From the NCBI GenBank assembly GCA_011522725.1, contig WTIL01000072.1:1-59038 (forward strand): a stretch of 59,038 nucleotides of DNA. Reading direction: 5' to 3'. This document shows, in pieces, positions 16,895 through 26,857 of this stretch. This DNA comes from Rhodospirillaceae bacterium. GTDB lineage: Bacteria > Pseudomonadota > Alphaproteobacteria > Puniceispirillales > Puniceispirillaceae. A program made the position numbers and the translations under genes. Numbering within the stretch: the stretch's first letter is position 1; every line of letters begins with the position of its first letter. The notes below the pieces were generated by a model. That model was not told the origin of the DNA, made no database searches, and worked only from the letters and a program-made list of their open reading frames with translations.

Positions 16895-18094
16895 ATGAAC
16901 TCGCCCTTTTTGTTCGTTGACCAGATCAACACCTCCGGCAAACGGTGTCTTGTGCGGCTTGATCTGAATGTGCCGATTGCCGACGGGGTGGTCGGGGACG
17001 ACACCCGCATCCGGCGGATTCTTCCCGGGCTCAGGGCGCTTCGCGAGACCGGGGCGCGGCTGGTGATCCTGACCCATCTTGGCAGGCCAAAGGGCAAGGT
17101 GGTTCCCGACATGTCGGTGAAACCCGTTGCCGCGGCGCTGTCCGCATTGCTGGGGTGCGAGGTGCCTGTCGAGAGCGATGTGACCGGACCCGGAGGCCAC
17201 GCAGCAGTGGAACGTCTTGCCGACGGCGATGTGCTGATGATGGAGAATCTGCGGTTCCATCCCGGCGAGGAGGCCAACGATCCTGATTTCGCGGCAGCGC
17301 TGGCCGCTCTTGGCGAGGTTTATGTCGGCGACGCCTTTTCCTGTACCCATCGGGCGCATGCCTCGGTCGAGGCGCTGCCACGCCTGATGGAGGTCGCCAC
17401 GGCCGGTCGTTCGCTTGGCGAGGAATTGACGGCGCTTCATAACGCGCTTGCCGATCCCGCCCGGCCGGTGGCCGCGATTGTCGGTGGTGCCAAAGTGTCG
17501 ACCAAGCTGCAGGTGCTGGAGAACCTTGTCAAAAATGTTGATTCCCTAGTCCTTGGTGGCGGCATGGCGAATACCTTTCTCCTTGCGCGCGGACAGGATG
17601 TCGGGGCGTCGCTCGTCGAAGCCGATATGGTGGACACCGCCCGTGCGATCGAGGCCAGCGCGAAAGCGAATGGCTGCCACATCGTGCTTCCTGAAGATTT
17701 CCTTGTGGCCGGCGAATTTGCCGCGAATGTTCCGCATCGGGTGGCCGGGCCCGGTGATGTCGGCGAGGGCGAGATGATCCTTGATGCCGGACCGGCCTCT
17801 GCCCAAGATGTGGCGCACCAACTCGAGACATGCCGGACGGTGGTCTGGAACGGTCCCATGGGGGCCTTTGAGTTCCCGCCATTCGACAGTGCCACGAACC
17901 ATGTCGCGAAGGCTGTTGCGACGCTGACGGCCGATGGCGCGATGATGTCGGTCGCCGGTGGTGGCGACACGCTGGCGGCACTTGCAAATGCCGGGGTCAG
18001 TGACCAGTTCACCTATGTATCGACAGCCGGCGGCGCGTTCCTCGAATGGCTTGAGGGGCGAGTTCTGCCGGGGGTCGAAGTCCTTCGCCGCTAA
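16895..18094 (+). CDS. pgk: Phosphoglycerate kinase
   Basis: Converts 1,3-bisphosphoglycerate plus ADP to 3-phosphoglycerate plus ATP in glycolysis, or the reverse in gluconeogenesis. The 399 residues carry the PGK signature [11 protein letters not shown], the substrate Arg region [44 protein letters not shown] and the C-terminal AGGGDTLAA nucleotide loop. AGGA lies 8 bases before the ATG. Unlike many alphaproteobacteria, no gap, tkt or fba gene is adjacent within the window; msrA follows by 44 bases. Confidence 0.97.
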   Translation: MNSPFLFVDQINTSGKRCLVRLDLNVPIADGVVGDDTRIRRILPGLRALRETGARLVILTHLGRPKGKVVPDMSVKPVAAALSALLGCEVPVESDVTGPGGHAAVERLADGDVLMMENLRFHPGEEANDPDFAAALAALGEVYVGDAFSCTHRAHASVEALPRLMEVATAGRSLGEELTALHNALADPARPVAAIVGGAKVSTKLQVLENLVKNVDSLVLGGGMANTFLLARGQDVGASLVEADMVDTARAIEASAKANGCHIVLPEDFLVAGEFAANVPHRVAGPGDVGEGEMILDAGPASAQDVAHQLETCRTVVWNGPMGAFEFPPFDSATNHVAKAVATLTADGAMMSVAGGGDTLAALANAGVSDQFTYVSTAGGAFLEWLEGRVLPGVEVLRR

Positions 18095-18138
18095 GGGCTG
18101 GCGACACTGCAGATCAGGACCCTGACCAAGAGAGACAG

Positions 18139-18777
18139 ATGCTGTTTTCAAACCCGTTCAAATCCCGCATGCCGCTGATGGCTGAAGCACTGCCGGGCCG
18201 TGACACGCCAGTCTGGGACGGCGCCCCGCATTGTGTTCTGGGCACGCCTACCATGGGCCCTTTCCCGGACCATCTGGAAGAGGTGCATCTGGGCCTTGGC
18301 TGTTTCTGGGGCGCGGAACGGTTATTCTGGCAGATTGACGGTGTCTACAGCACGGCGGTTGGCTACGCGGGCGGCATATCGCCGAACCCGACCTATGAAG
18401 AGGTCTGCTCCGGTCGCACAGGCCATACCGAAGTCGTATTGGTGGTGTTCGACCCGAACGTCGTGACGCTGGAAACGATCCTGAAGACTTTCTGGGAAGA
18501 GCATGATCCGACCCAGGGCTTTCGCCAGGGCAATGATATCGGCACGCAATATCGCTCGGCGATCTATTGCACGACCGATGACCAGCTGGACGCCGCGCGC
18601 GGTGTTGCCGAGCGTTACGGCGCGGCCCTGAAAGCGGCCGGACGAGATGCCATTACCACTGAGATCGGCCCTGCCGGTCCGTTCTATTACGCCGAGGACT
18701 ACCACCAGCAATATCTTTACAAGGTGCCGAACGGATATTGCGGGCTGAAGGGCACGGGCGTTGCCTGTGCAGGATAG
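18139..18777 (+). CDS. msrA: Peptide-methionine (S)-S-oxide reductase MsrA
   Basis: Repairs oxidised methionine in proteins. The 212-residue sequence has the active site [10 protein letters not shown] (Cys55), the substrate-pocket GYAGG, the GHTEVV segment, and the [10 protein letters not shown] block. Two cysteines in [15 protein letters not shown] at the C-terminus are the probable resolving residues. The N-terminal 45 residues precede the catalytic domain without a signal peptide, a length usual for the long MsrA type. Expressed probably with pgk. Confidence 0.96.
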   Translation: MLFSNPFKSRMPLMAEALPGRDTPVWDGAPHCVLGTPTMGPFPDHLEEVHLGLGCFWGAERLFWQIDGVYSTAVGYAGGISPNPTYEEVCSGRTGHTEVVLVVFDPNVVTLETILKTFWEEHDPTQGFRQGNDIGTQYRSAIYCTTDDQLDAARGVAERYGAALKAAGRDAITTEIGPAGPFYYAEDYHQQYLYKVPNGYCGLKGTGVACAG

Positions 18778-18907
18778 CCGGGCCTGTCAGGCGAGAGATG
18801 AAGGCAAATTCATCAGCCGTCGGTAAGTCGTCGATCGCGGGTATGTTTCCGAGTGACTGTGGTGGGTCGGCATCAGTCGCTCGCTGCCATTTCCCGTGAA
18901 TTCGCGA

Positions 18908-18936
18908 TTGACCTCACCCGAGCAGGGTGCTACATC
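18908..18936 (+). promoter_or_regulatory. Sigma-70-type promoter for rpmJ
   Basis: TTGACC at 18908-18913 and TACATC at 18931-18936 are separated by 17 bases, about 40 bases upstream of the L36 start. This is one of the best promoter matches in the window and suits a strongly expressed ribosomal protein gene. Confidence 0.6.
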
Positions 18937-18976
18937 TCCCGCTCAATTTGTAGACCGCAAGGCACCGGAGCCGATC

Positions 18977-19102
18977 ATGAAAGTCGCCAGCTCGCTGAAA
19001 ACCCTGAAGTCGCGTGACCGCAACTGCCAGGTCGTACGTCGCCGTGGGCGGCTCTATGTCATCAACAAGCGCAACCCGCGCATGAAGGCACGTCAGGGCT
19101 GA
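18977..19102 (+). CDS. rpmJ: 50S ribosomal protein bL36
   Basis: 41-residue basic protein, [18 protein letters not shown] continuing into [15 protein letters not shown], the long L36 form found in many proteobacteria. Only one cysteine remains, so it lacks the CXXC...CXXXXH zinc ligands: it is the zinc-independent (C-minus) type. It stands alone as a monocistronic unit, with its own promoter upstream and a strong intrinsic terminator downstream. Confidence 0.96.
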   Translation: MKVASSLKTLKSRDRNCQVVRRRGRLYVINKRNPRMKARQG

Positions 19103-19127
19103 TACGCCTATCGATGACGGAACGCAC

Positions 19128-19157
19128 AACGGTCGGCTCAGCCGGCCGTTTTGTATT
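19128..19157 (+). terminator. Intrinsic terminator after rpmJ
   Basis: AACGGTCGG pairs with CCGGCCGTT (one T-G wobble) around a CTCAG loop and runs into TTTTGTATT. It is 25 bases beyond the rpmJ stop. Confidence 0.8.
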
Positions 19158-19277
19158 GGGGCCTCTTGTGTGGAGCGACATGTGCGGGTGCGGCGATTAA
19201 GCTGCCCCGCGGCGCTGACAATCGGCCAAAAGTGCACTATGTCTAGATCAATGACCCACCATGCGCGGATGTGACCG

Positions 19278-20765
19278 ATGCTGATGCCCGAACCCGATCA
19301 GGGTGTGATCGACCGTCGAGATGAAATTTGCCGCACGCTCCGCCAGCTTGTTCCGGCCGACTGTGTGATCGATTCCCGCGAAAGCATGCGCGCATACGAT
19401 GCGGATGGCCTGTCGGCCTACCGGCAGCTGCCGCTCGCCGTCGTGCTGCCGGAGACGGTCGAGCAGATTGCCGCTGTCATGAAATGGTGCCACCAGCAGG
19501 GCATCAAGATTGTGCCGCGCGGTGCCGGCACCTCGCTTTCGGGCGGGGCGCTGCCGCTCGCGGATGCGGTGCTTCTGGGACTTGGCAAATTCAACCGCAT
19601 TCTTGAGATCGACTATGACAACCGCTGTGTTGTCGCCCAGCCCGGCGTCACGAACCTGGCCATCACCAAGGCGGTCGAGGCTGACGGCTTTTATTACGCG
19701 CCCGATCCGTCGAGCCAGATCGCCTGTTCGGTCGGCGGCAATGTCGCCGAGAATTCAGGCGGGGTCCACTGCCTGAAATACGGCCTGACGACGAACAATC
19801 TTCTCGGCATCGAGCTTGTCACGATCGAGGGTGAGATTCTGCGGCTTGGCGGCAAGCATCTGGATGCCGGCGATTATGACCTTATGGGCGTAATGACCGG
19901 GTCCGAGGGACTTCTCGGCGTGGTCAGCGAGGTAACGCTCAGGATCCTTCAAAAGCCGGCGACGGCGCGGGCGCTTCTTGTCGGATTCGAGGACACTGGC
20001 GATGCGGGTACGGCGGTCGGCGATATCATCGCCGCAGGCATTATCCCGGCCGGTATGGAAATGATGGACGGCCTTGCCATTCAGGCAGCGGAGGATTTCG
20101 CCAACGCCGGTTATCCGCGTGAGGCGGCTGCGCTGCTGATCATCGAGCTTGACGGTCCGGAGGTCGAGGTCGATGCGCTGATCGGGCGGGTCGAGGCGAT
20201 TGTCCGCAAGGCGGGTGCCAGCTCGGTGCGGGTCAGCCAGTCGGAAGAAGAGCGCAACCTGTTCTGGGCCGGTCGCAAATCCGCCTTCCCGGCTGTGGGC
20301 CGCATTTCGCCGGACTATCTGTGCATGGACGGCACAATTCCGCGTCGCCGTCTTCCCGACATGATGCGCCGCATGGCATCGCTCAGCCAGCAATACGGCT
20401 TGCGCGTGGCAAATGTATTCCATGCAGGTGACGGCAACCTGCATCCGCTGATCCTGTTTGATGCGAACCAGCCCGGCGAGCTTGAGCGTGCCGAGGAATT
20501 CGGCGCCGACATCCTGCGCAGCTGTGTGGAGATGGGTGGCGTGCTGACCGGCGAGCACGGCGTGGGTGTCGAGAAGCGCGACCTGATGACCATCCAGTTC
20601 ACCGAGGACGACCTGAAGCAGCAGCAGCGCCTGAAATGCGCCTTTGACCCGGGGCATCTTCTGAACCCGGGCAAGATGTTCCCGCAGCTGCATCGCTGCG
20701 CCGAACTGGGACGCCTTCATGTTCACAAGGGAAAGCTGCCGCATCCCGACCTGCCGCGGTTCTAG
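19278..20765 (+). CDS. glcD: Glycolate oxidase FAD-binding subunit GlcD
   Basis: Catalytic flavin subunit of the glycolate oxidase complex, which oxidises glycolate to glyoxylate. The 495 residues contain the PCMH-type FAD domain (VVLPETVEQIAAVM, VPRGAGTSLSGGALP, SVGGNVAENSGG, LLGVVSEVTLRIL) and the C-terminal FAD-oxidase domain ending with HAGDGNLHP, GEHGVGVEKR and NPGKMFP. It precedes glcE by 25 bases and glcF in the same operon. An ATG two codons later (19284) is an alternative start. The C-terminus is slightly longer than in E. coli GlcD. Confidence 0.94.
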   Translation: MLMPEPDQGVIDRRDEICRTLRQLVPADCVIDSRESMRAYDADGLSAYRQLPLAVVLPETVEQIAAVMKWCHQQGIKIVPRGAGTSLSGGALPLADAVLLGLGKFNRILEIDYDNRCVVAQPGVTNLAITKAVEADGFYYAPDPSSQIACSVGGNVAENSGGVHCLKYGLTTNNLLGIELVTIEGEILRLGGKHLDAGDYDLMGVMTGSEGLLGVVSEVTLRILQKPATARALLVGFEDTGDAGTAVGDIIAAGIIPAGMEMMDGLAIQAAEDFANAGYPREAAALLIIELDGPEVEVDALIGRVEAIVRKAGASSVRVSQSEEERNLFWAGRKSAFPAVGRISPDYLCMDGTIPRRRLPDMMRRMASLSQQYGLRVANVFHAGDGNLHPLILFDANQPGELERAEEFGADILRSCVEMGGVLTGEHGVGVEKRDLMTIQFTEDDLKQQQRLKCAFDPGHLLNPGKMFPQLHRCAELGRLHVHKGKLPHPDLPRF

Positions 20766-20790
20766 GGCGGTTGTTGTTCGGGCAGGCGAC

Positions 20791-21990
20791 ATGACGGAAT
20801 ACCAGATCGACAATCTCGGCCAGGCTGCCGAGGCAATCCGGCAGGTGACGGCGGACGGCCAGCGTCTGGAACTGTGTGGTGCCGGCACCAAGCGGCATCT
20901 TGGCCGCATCGCAAGCTATGACCATCTTCTTGATGCCGGCGGCATGTCGGGCATCATCGACTATCAGCCCGAGGAGCTGGTGCTGACGCTGCGCGCCGGG
21001 ACCCCGATGAATGTGGTCGAGGACGCGCTTGCCGGAGCGCGCCAGATGCTGGCATTCGAGCCGCCGAGCATGACACGCATCCTTGGCGAGGCGCAGGCCG
21101 GTGTCAGGGGTACGATCGGCGGGTTGATCGCGACCAACATTTCCGGTCCGCGCCGCCTCACTGCGGGAGCGGCAAGGGACTATCTTCTCGGCTTCGAGGC
21201 TGTGTCCGGCCGCGGCGAGCATTTCAAGTCCGGCGGCAAGGTGATGAAGAATGTCACCGGCTATGATCTGTCGAAACTGATGTGCGGTTCGTTCGGTACG
21301 CTGGGCGTGATGGACGAGATCACAATCAAGACACTGCCCGCGCCTGAAACAAGCTGTTCGCTTCTCGTCGGCGCTGACGATTTTGCCGGTGCCGTTGCGC
21401 TGATTGCCCGTGTCTTTGCATCCCCGCACGAGCCCGGTGCCAGCGCCATCCTGCCGGCCGCCATCGCAGCCGAGGAGGGCGTGGACAGCGGCAGCCCGTT
21501 CACCGCGGTCATTCGTCTCGAGGGGATCGAGGCGTCGGTCAGGGACCGTCTCGGGCATCTTCAGGAAATGACCGGCGGCGATGCGCTTGCCGAGGCGGCC
21601 AGTGTCTCCCTGTGGCAGCGCATCCGTGATGTGCAGCCGCTTGCCGAGAAACCCCTCGATATCTGGAAGGTATCCTGCGCTCCGGCTGATGCGGCAAAAC
21701 TTCTGGGCTCGCTCGATCCGCGCCTGAACATCCGGATGATCGCCGACTGGGCAGGCGGCCTGTTGTGGATCGCCAGTTCCAAGGCCCAGCTTGGCCCGGC
21801 GCTCCGCAAGGCGGTTCAGGGGCTGGACAGCGGCTTCACCATGCTTGTTCGGGATGTCGGCGTCACGCGTGAGAAGATTGAACCACTACAACCGCTTTCC
21901 GGCGGCATGTATGAGCTGCACAAGCGGGTGAAGGCATCCTTTGACCCGCTCGGCGTTCTGAATTACGAGCGTATGCATCAGGGGATTTAG
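20791..21990 (+). CDS. glcE: Glycolate oxidase FAD-binding subunit GlcE
   Basis: 399-residue second FAD-binding subunit of glycolate oxidase. It has a PCMH-type FAD domain (LCGAGTKRHLG, ELVLTLRAGTPM, TIGGLIATNISGPRR, KVMKNVTGYDLSKLMCGSFGTLG), shorter than GlcD and lacking the GlcD-type C-terminal active-site block. The ATG at 20791 is the first one that fits the family N-terminus and has AGG upstream. It lies between glcD and glcF, spaced by 25 and 8 bases. Confidence 0.94.
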   Translation: MTEYQIDNLGQAAEAIRQVTADGQRLELCGAGTKRHLGRIASYDHLLDAGGMSGIIDYQPEELVLTLRAGTPMNVVEDALAGARQMLAFEPPSMTRILGEAQAGVRGTIGGLIATNISGPRRLTAGAARDYLLGFEAVSGRGEHFKSGGKVMKNVTGYDLSKLMCGSFGTLGVMDEITIKTLPAPETSCSLLVGADDFAGAVALIARVFASPHEPGASAILPAAIAAEEGVDSGSPFTAVIRLEGIEASVRDRLGHLQEMTGGDALAEAASVSLWQRIRDVQPLAEKPLDIWKVSCAPADAAKLLGSLDPRLNIRMIADWAGGLLWIASSKAQLGPALRKAVQGLDSGFTMLVRDVGVTREKIEPLQPLSGGMYELHKRVKASFDPLGVLNYERMHQGI

Positions 21991-21998
21991 GGAACGTC

Positions 21999-23288
21999 AT
22001 GCAAACGCATTTCACAGACACACAGCTCGAGGACCCGCAGCTCCGCGAAGCGGACTCGATTCTTCGCAAATGTGTTCACTGCGGGTTTTGCACGGCCACC
22101 TGTCCGACCTATGTGATGACGGGCGACGAGCGCGACAGCCCGCGCGGCCGCATCTGGATGATGCGCGAGCTCCTTGAATCGCCGGACAGCGTATCGTCCG
22201 ACACCGGCTATCATCTCGACCGCTGCCTTGGCTGCCTTGCCTGTACCACCACCTGCCCGTCAGGGGTTGACTATCATCACCTGATCGAGATCGGCCGCGA
22301 GCGTATGGACAAGATTGTCAGCCGTCCTGCCGGCGACAGGATGATGCGCTGGCTGCTTGCGCGTGTGATCCCCTATGCAGGACGGTTCCGGGTGATGATG
22401 CAACTTGGCCGCATCGGCAAGCTGTTTTCGCCGCTGCTGCCGGCATCGATGCGCGCGGCGCTGGCAAAACTTCCGTCTCGTGTGCCGGCCCTTGACCGGG
22501 TTGGCGGCAAGACCATGCATTTCAAGCCTCGGACGAGTTCTACGCGGCGGGTGATCCTGCTGGCAGGCTGTGCGCAGCGCGCTCTCGATCCGGGGATCAA
22601 TGCCAGTACCATCCGCGTGCTGAACAAACTGGGTGTCGAGGTCACGGTGCGGCAGGAGGCAGCCTGCTGCGGCGCCCTTGCCCATCATATCGGCGAGAGC
22701 AAGGCGGCGCATCAGACGGTTCGCGCCGCGCTTCTGGCCTGGCGTGAGGAGCTCGAGCGTGGTGACGTCGACGCGATTATCGCCAACGCGTCGGGTTGCG
22801 GCACCATGGTCAAGGATTACGCCCATATGGTTGGCGGTGATCCGGAACTTGGCGCTATCGCACGGCAGGTGTCTGGCCTGGCGCGAGACATCACCGAGGT
22901 GATCGCCGATCTGCCGCTCGAATCGATTATCGACAAGGCCCCGGAAGGTCGCGGGACGATCACCTATCACTCGGCATGCTCGCTCCAGCACGGTCAGAAG
23001 ATTCACGATCTGCCGATCCGGCTTCTCCGCGAGGCGGGATTCGAGGTCAGGCAGCCGCTCGAGCCGCATCTGTGCTGCGGGTCCGCAGGCGTCTACAACA
23101 TCCTGCAGCCGGAAATGGCTGACGGCCTTCGCCAGCGCAAGCTGGATAACATCGCGAGGGCCGGTGCGCCGATGGTTGCCGCGGGCAATATCGGCTGCAT
23201 CCAGCAGCTGGACGGCGACATTCCGGTGCGCCACACAATCCAGTACATCGACTGGGCCAGTGGCGGGCCACCGCCCGTTCAGGGCTGA
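21999..23288 (+). CDS. glcF: Glycolate oxidase iron-sulfur subunit GlcF
   Basis: Electron-transfer subunit that takes electrons from the flavin subunits to the membrane quinone pool. In 429 residues there are two 4Fe-4S motifs, CVHCGFCTATC (Cys25/28/31/35) and CLGCLACTTTC (Cys76/79/82/86), followed by two cysteine-rich CCG domains (EAACCGALAHH and PHLCCGSAGVYN). It completes glcDEF and is convergent with the fumarase gene. Confidence 0.95.
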   Translation: MQTHFTDTQLEDPQLREADSILRKCVHCGFCTATCPTYVMTGDERDSPRGRIWMMRELLESPDSVSSDTGYHLDRCLGCLACTTTCPSGVDYHHLIEIGRERMDKIVSRPAGDRMMRWLLARVIPYAGRFRVMMQLGRIGKLFSPLLPASMRAALAKLPSRVPALDRVGGKTMHFKPRTSSTRRVILLAGCAQRALDPGINASTIRVLNKLGVEVTVRQEAACCGALAHHIGESKAAHQTVRAALLAWREELERGDVDAIIANASGCGTMVKDYAHMVGGDPELGAIARQVSGLARDITEVIADLPLESIIDKAPEGRGTITYHSACSLQHGQKIHDLPIRLLREAGFEVRQPLEPHLCCGSAGVYNILQPEMADGLRQRKLDNIARAGAPMVAAGNIGCIQQLDGDIPVRHTIQYIDWASGGPPPVQG

Positions 23289-23321
23289 CGGAACAGCCGG
23301 TCAATCGTCCGGCAGGGGCAA

Positions 23322-24929
23322 TCAGCCGATATCGAAGAAATCGTTGCCCTTGTCGTCGGTGATGATGAAGGCCGGGAAGTTCTCGACCTCAATCTTCCAC
23401 ACCGCTTCCATGCCGAGCTCGGGATATTCCAGAACCTCGATCTTCTTGATCGACTCCAGCGCCAGTTTGGCCGCGACACCGCCGATGCTGCCGAGATAGA
23501 AGCCGCCATGGGCCTTGCAGCTCTCGCGCACCTGACGTGACCTGTTGCCCTTGGCGAGCATCACCATCGACCCGCCTGCCGCCTGGAATGTCGAGACATA
23601 GCTGTCCATCCGGCCGGCCGTTGTCGGTCCGAATGACCCTGACGCCATGCCGTCCGGGGTCTTGGCAGGGCCGGCGTAATAGACGGGATGGTTCTTGAAA
23701 TAGTCGGGGAGGCTGCCCTCGGATTCGAGTTTTTCCAGCAGCTTGGCATGCGCGATGTCGCGGGCGACGATCAGCGGCCCGGTCAGCGACAGCCTTGTTT
23801 CCACGGGATACCGGCTCAGCGTCGCCAGAATGTCGGGCATCGGCTTGTTCAGGTCGATGGCGACGGCCGGAATTTCGTCAGAGCTGTCGACTTCCGGAAG
23901 GAACTTCGCCGGATCGCGTTCCAGCTTTTCAACGAAAATGCCTTCGGGCGTGATTTTTGCCAGCGCCTGCCTGTCGGCCGAACATGACACGCCGATGCCG
24001 ATGGGGCAGGAGGCGCCGTGGCGCGGCAGCCTGATAACCCGCACATCATGGCAGTAATATTTGCCGCCGAACTGCGCGCCGATGCCGAGATCGCGCGTGA
24101 TCTGCAGGATTTCGGCTTCCCATTCCGTGTCACGCCAGGCATGGCCGAGGCTGTTGCCTTCGGTCGGCAGCCCGTCGAGCGCGCGGATCGAGGCCTGTTT
24201 CACCGTCTTCAGATTATACTCGGCCGAGGTGCCGCCGATGACGATGGCAAGGTGATAGGGCGGGCAGGCCGAGGTGCCAAGGTCGAGAATCGCCGATTTG
24301 ATGAAGTCTCGCAGCCCCTCCGGGTTCAGCACCGCCTTTGTCTTCTGATGGAGGAAGGTCTTGTTCGCCGACCCGCCGCCTTTCTGGATGAAGGCGAATT
24401 TGTACTCGGTGCCCTTGCCGGCATAGAGGTCGATCTGCGCCGGCAGGTTGGTGGCGGTGTTGACCTCGTCGAACATGCTGGTCGCGGCGAGTTGCGAATA
24501 GCGGAGATTGCTTTCCTGGTAGGTGTCATAGACTCCGCGTGACAGCGCCTCGCCGTCGTCACCCGTCACGAGGACACGGTCGCCGCGGGTGCCGGAAATG
24601 ATCGCGGTGCCGGTGTCCTGGCACATCGGCAGCAGCCCGTCGGCCGCCACCACGGCGTTCTTCAGCATCTCAAGCGCCACGAACCGGTCGTTCTGCGTCG
24701 CCTCCGGATCATCCAGAATGGCGCGTAGCTGGGCCAGGTGGCTGCTGCGAAGCAGATGCGAAATATCGGTGAAAGCACGCTGTGCGAGAAGGCGCAGCGC
24801 CTCGGGATCGACTTTCAGGAACTCCTCGCCGCCAAGTTCGACCATCTCGACATGTTCGGTGCTGACAAGCTCGTAAGCAGTATCATCGGCCGCCTGGGGA
24901 AACATGGGGCTGTAGGCAAAATCGGTCAT
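23322..24929 (-). CDS. fumA: Class I (iron-sulfur) fumarate hydratase
   Basis: TCA-cycle fumarase of the oxygen-sensitive 4Fe-4S class, 535 residues with both the N-terminal alpha and C-terminal beta domain in one chain, as in E. coli FumA/FumB. The three cluster cysteines are Cys103 (PMCQDTG), Cys222 (SACPPYH) and Cys316 (GVSCSADR). The C-terminal domain carries [12 protein letters not shown]. It is the third member of a minus-strand run after ssrA and sspB, 33 bases beyond the sspB stop, so it may be partly cotranscribed with sspB. Confidence 0.95.
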   Translation of the reverse strand: MTDFAYSPMFPQAADDTAYELVSTEHVEMVELGGEEFLKVDPEALRLLAQRAFTDISHLLRSSHLAQLRAILDDPEATQNDRFVALEMLKNAVVAADGLLPMCQDTGTAIISGTRGDRVLVTGDDGEALSRGVYDTYQESNLRYSQLAATSMFDEVNTATNLPAQIDLYAGKGTEYKFAFIQKGGGSANKTFLHQKTKAVLNPEGLRDFIKSAILDLGTSACPPYHLAIVIGGTSAEYNLKTVKQASIRALDGLPTEGNSLGHAWRDTEWEAEILQITRDLGIGAQFGGKYYCHDVRVIRLPRHGASCPIGIGVSCSADRQALAKITPEGIFVEKLERDPAKFLPEVDSSDEIPAVAIDLNKPMPDILATLSRYPVETRLSLTGPLIVARDIAHAKLLEKLESEGSLPDYFKNHPVYYAGPAKTPDGMASGSFGPTTAGRMDSYVSTFQAAGGSMVMLAKGNRSRQVRESCKAHGGFYLGSIGGVAAKLALESIKKIEVLEYPELGMEAVWKIEVENFPAFIITDDKGNDFFDIG

Positions 24930-24962
24930 GGGTGCGCATCCGCTGGACGGAGGGGTGTGAAA

Positions 24963-25463
24963 TCAGGAAGGCGACTTGCGAAAGCTGTCGAGTGAGACGA
25001 CTTCCGCCGTCTCCGCAGGCATGCCGTCCACCGGTCCATCGGCCGTAGCAGCCTCGGGCGCGTCGTCATCGGTCCCGTCGTCAGCTTCGGACAGCTTGTT
25101 GTTGAAATACAGCTCGAACCCGACTGACGGGTCCTTGAACTGGGTCATCGCGTCATAGGGAATGGTCATCATCGACGGCTTGCCGCCGAAGAACAGGGTA
25201 ATGGAAAACCTGTCATCCTCGACCACAAGATCGGCGAACTGGTGCTGGATGACGATGGTGATGGTTTCGGGATGCTGCGCGCGCAGGGCATCGTCCATTT
25301 CTACACCCGGGTAACCGGTCTGGAACGAAATGTAGAAATGCGTCTCGCCGATCAGTCCCGACTGTTCGGTGATCTTCAGTGCCGACCGCACAACAAGGCG
25401 CAGCGTATCTTCGACCAGAAGGTCGTAATTCAGGCCGGTGAAATCGTTTCCGTTGTCCGTCAT
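24963..25463 (-). CDS. sspB: SspB-family ClpXP adaptor (alphaproteobacterial type)
   Basis: Adaptor that tethers ssrA-tagged proteins to ClpX for degradation. The 166-residue sequence has the ssrA-binding fold segments THFYISFQTGYPGVEM, LRAQHPETITIVIQHQF and ITLFFGGKPSMMTIPYDAM. A flexible acidic linker (about 120-155) leads to a short C-terminal motif VVSLDSFRK that in alpha-type SspB docks on ClpX. I chose the ATG at 25463; the frame continues upstream without family similarity. The ssrA gene itself lies just upstream on the same strand, so tag source and tag reader are neighbours. Confidence 0.93.
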   Translation of the reverse strand: MTDNGNDFTGLNYDLLVEDTLRLVVRSALKITEQSGLIGETHFYISFQTGYPGVEMDDALRAQHPETITIVIQHQFADLVVEDDRFSITLFFGGKPSMMTIPYDAMTQFKDPSVGFELYFNNKLSEADDGTDDDAPEAATADGPVDGMPAETAEVVSLDSFRKSPS

Positions 25464-25549
25464 CTCGCAAACCCGCTGATCGCATTTTGTTTCGGGCGTG
25501 GCACCGCGAAGGAAAGCGGAACGCTTCTGTTGCCAGGTGCGTTCCAAAC

Positions 25550-25870
25550 CCCGCCAGCCCGAGCTCAAGCGGACTGGACTTTAAGATCGGTTACTCCCGC
25601 TGCCGTTAGGCTGCGATTGCGACCGGAGCAGTGTTGTCGTTTGCAACTACTACATGGCCCGATAACGGCGGGTACCATACCGAGCGAAAATACTGCCTTT
25701 ACCACATGCGTCGATCCTGTTTCGCCCCCACTCTTTCAGCCGCTATGTTGCCTCTGCTGTCTCGCATCCGCATGTCGGTGTCGGCTGAAATGGTGGAGGC
25801 GCCGGGTACCGCCCCCGGGTCCGCTCTGCTTATTTCACAGCACGTTTATCGCCATAGCCGGCAAGCCGGC
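25550..25870 (-). ncRNA. ssrA: tmRNA, circularly permuted two-piece form (ssrA)
   Basis: Rescues stalled ribosomes by adding a degradation tag. Reading the minus strand, the acceptor piece comes first and ends at 25791 with the stem strand CGCCTCC, discriminator A and CCA, preceded by a T-arm-like CCGGG/CCCGG stem. After a 61-base spacer (25730-25790) the coding piece begins at 25729 with GGGGGCGAAACAGGATCGAC, whose first 7 bases pair with CGCCTCC (one G-U). The tag frame runs from the GCA resume codon at 25644 to TAA at 25606 and encodes ANDNTAPVAIAA; upstream is TAGTT, as in E. coli TAGTC-GCA. Outer ends are approximate. On the minus strand a TATATT/TATTAT -10-like box lies near 25875-25882. 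Confidence 0.93.
25730..25790 (-). other. Intervening sequence of the permuted tmRNA precursor
   Basis: The 61 bases between the CCA of the acceptor piece and the first G of the coding piece should be removed by tRNA-type processing (RNase P at the 5' end of the coding piece, 3'-end nucleases after CCA). I see no gene in them. Confidence 0.75.
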
Positions 25871-26060
25871 CCGTATAATATAAGGGCAGGGGGTGATCTT
25901 TGGAAGCGCTGTTTTGACCGGCTACTGCCCCCGTGAATTGCACCCATATTCTACAGGGGCCTGCTTGCTTGTGCCGCGGCGGTATTGCGGGTTGATCACC
26001 CCTTCCGGGCGTGCGACCTTGCCAGACAGTCCCGACATGCGCGCAAACAGGCTTTCCGCA

Positions 26061-26855
26061 ATGCAGCAATATCTCGATCTTCTGGCACGTGTTCTCGAAG
26101 AGGGGGTCGACCGTGGCGACCGCACCGGCACCGGCACTCGCGCCGTTTTCGGGCATCAGATGCGGTTCGACCTGTCGGCAGGCTTTCCCCTTTTGACGAC
26201 AAAGAAGCTCCATACGCGCTCGATCTTTCACGAGCTGCTGTGGTTCATCAAGGGCGACACCAACATCCGATATCTTCAGGAGCACGGTGTCTCGATCTGG
26301 GATGAATGGGCCGACGAGAATGGCGATCTTGGCCCTGTCTATGGCAAGCAATGGCGCCGATGGGAGTCCCCTGACGGCACCGAAATCGACCAGCTTGCCG
26401 ATCTGGTGGCGGCGATCCGCGCAACCCCGGAATCGCGCCGACTGATGCTGTCGGCATGGAACCCGGCCGACCTGCCGAACATGGCGCTGCCGCCCTGCCA
26501 CTGCCTGTTCCAGTTTTTCGTGGCCGAGGGCAGGCTGTCCTGCCAGCTCTATCAGCGCAGCGCCGATATCTTCCTCGGCGTGCCGTTCAACATCGCCTCC
26601 TATGCGCTGCTGACCCACATGATCGCCGCCGTCTGCGGTCTGAAGCCGGGGGAATTCGTCCACACGCTTGGCGATGCGCATCTCTATCACAATCATTTCG
26701 ATCAGGCGCGCCTGCAGCTCACGCGTGAACCCGGGCCGCAGCCGCAGCTGGTCTTGCACCGGGTGCCGGACAGCATCGATGATTTCACCTACGAGGATTT
26801 CGAGATCACCGGCTATGAGGCGCAGCCGAACATTCCCGCGCCGATCGCGGTGTAG
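26061..26855 (+). CDS. thyA: Thymidylate synthase ThyA
   Basis: Methylates dUMP to dTMP using methylene-tetrahydrofolate. The 264-residue length equals E. coli ThyA and the nucleophile Cys146 sits in [12 protein letters not shown]. Other landmarks are [48 protein letters not shown] and HLYHNH. The frame is open for 56 codons upstream, but family similarity begins exactly at MQQYLDLL, so I start at 26061. It precedes folA by 2 bases; the pair regenerates tetrahydrofolate consumed by this reaction. Confidence 0.97.
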   Translation: MQQYLDLLARVLEEGVDRGDRTGTGTRAVFGHQMRFDLSAGFPLLTTKKLHTRSIFHELLWFIKGDTNIRYLQEHGVSIWDEWADENGDLGPVYGKQWRRWESPDGTEIDQLADLVAAIRATPESRRLMLSAWNPADLPNMALPPCHCLFQFFVAEGRLSCQLYQRSADIFLGVPFNIASYALLTHMIAAVCGLKPGEFVHTLGDAHLYHNHFDQARLQLTREPGPQPQLVLHRVPDSIDDFTYEDFEITGYEAQPNIPAPIAV

Positions 26856-26857
26856 CC

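Noticed and set aside
25791-25870. Ordinary tRNA ending in CCA on the minus strand
   Set aside because: It lacks D- and anticodon arms; the CCA end pairs with the separate coding piece at 25729, so it is the tmRNA acceptor piece.
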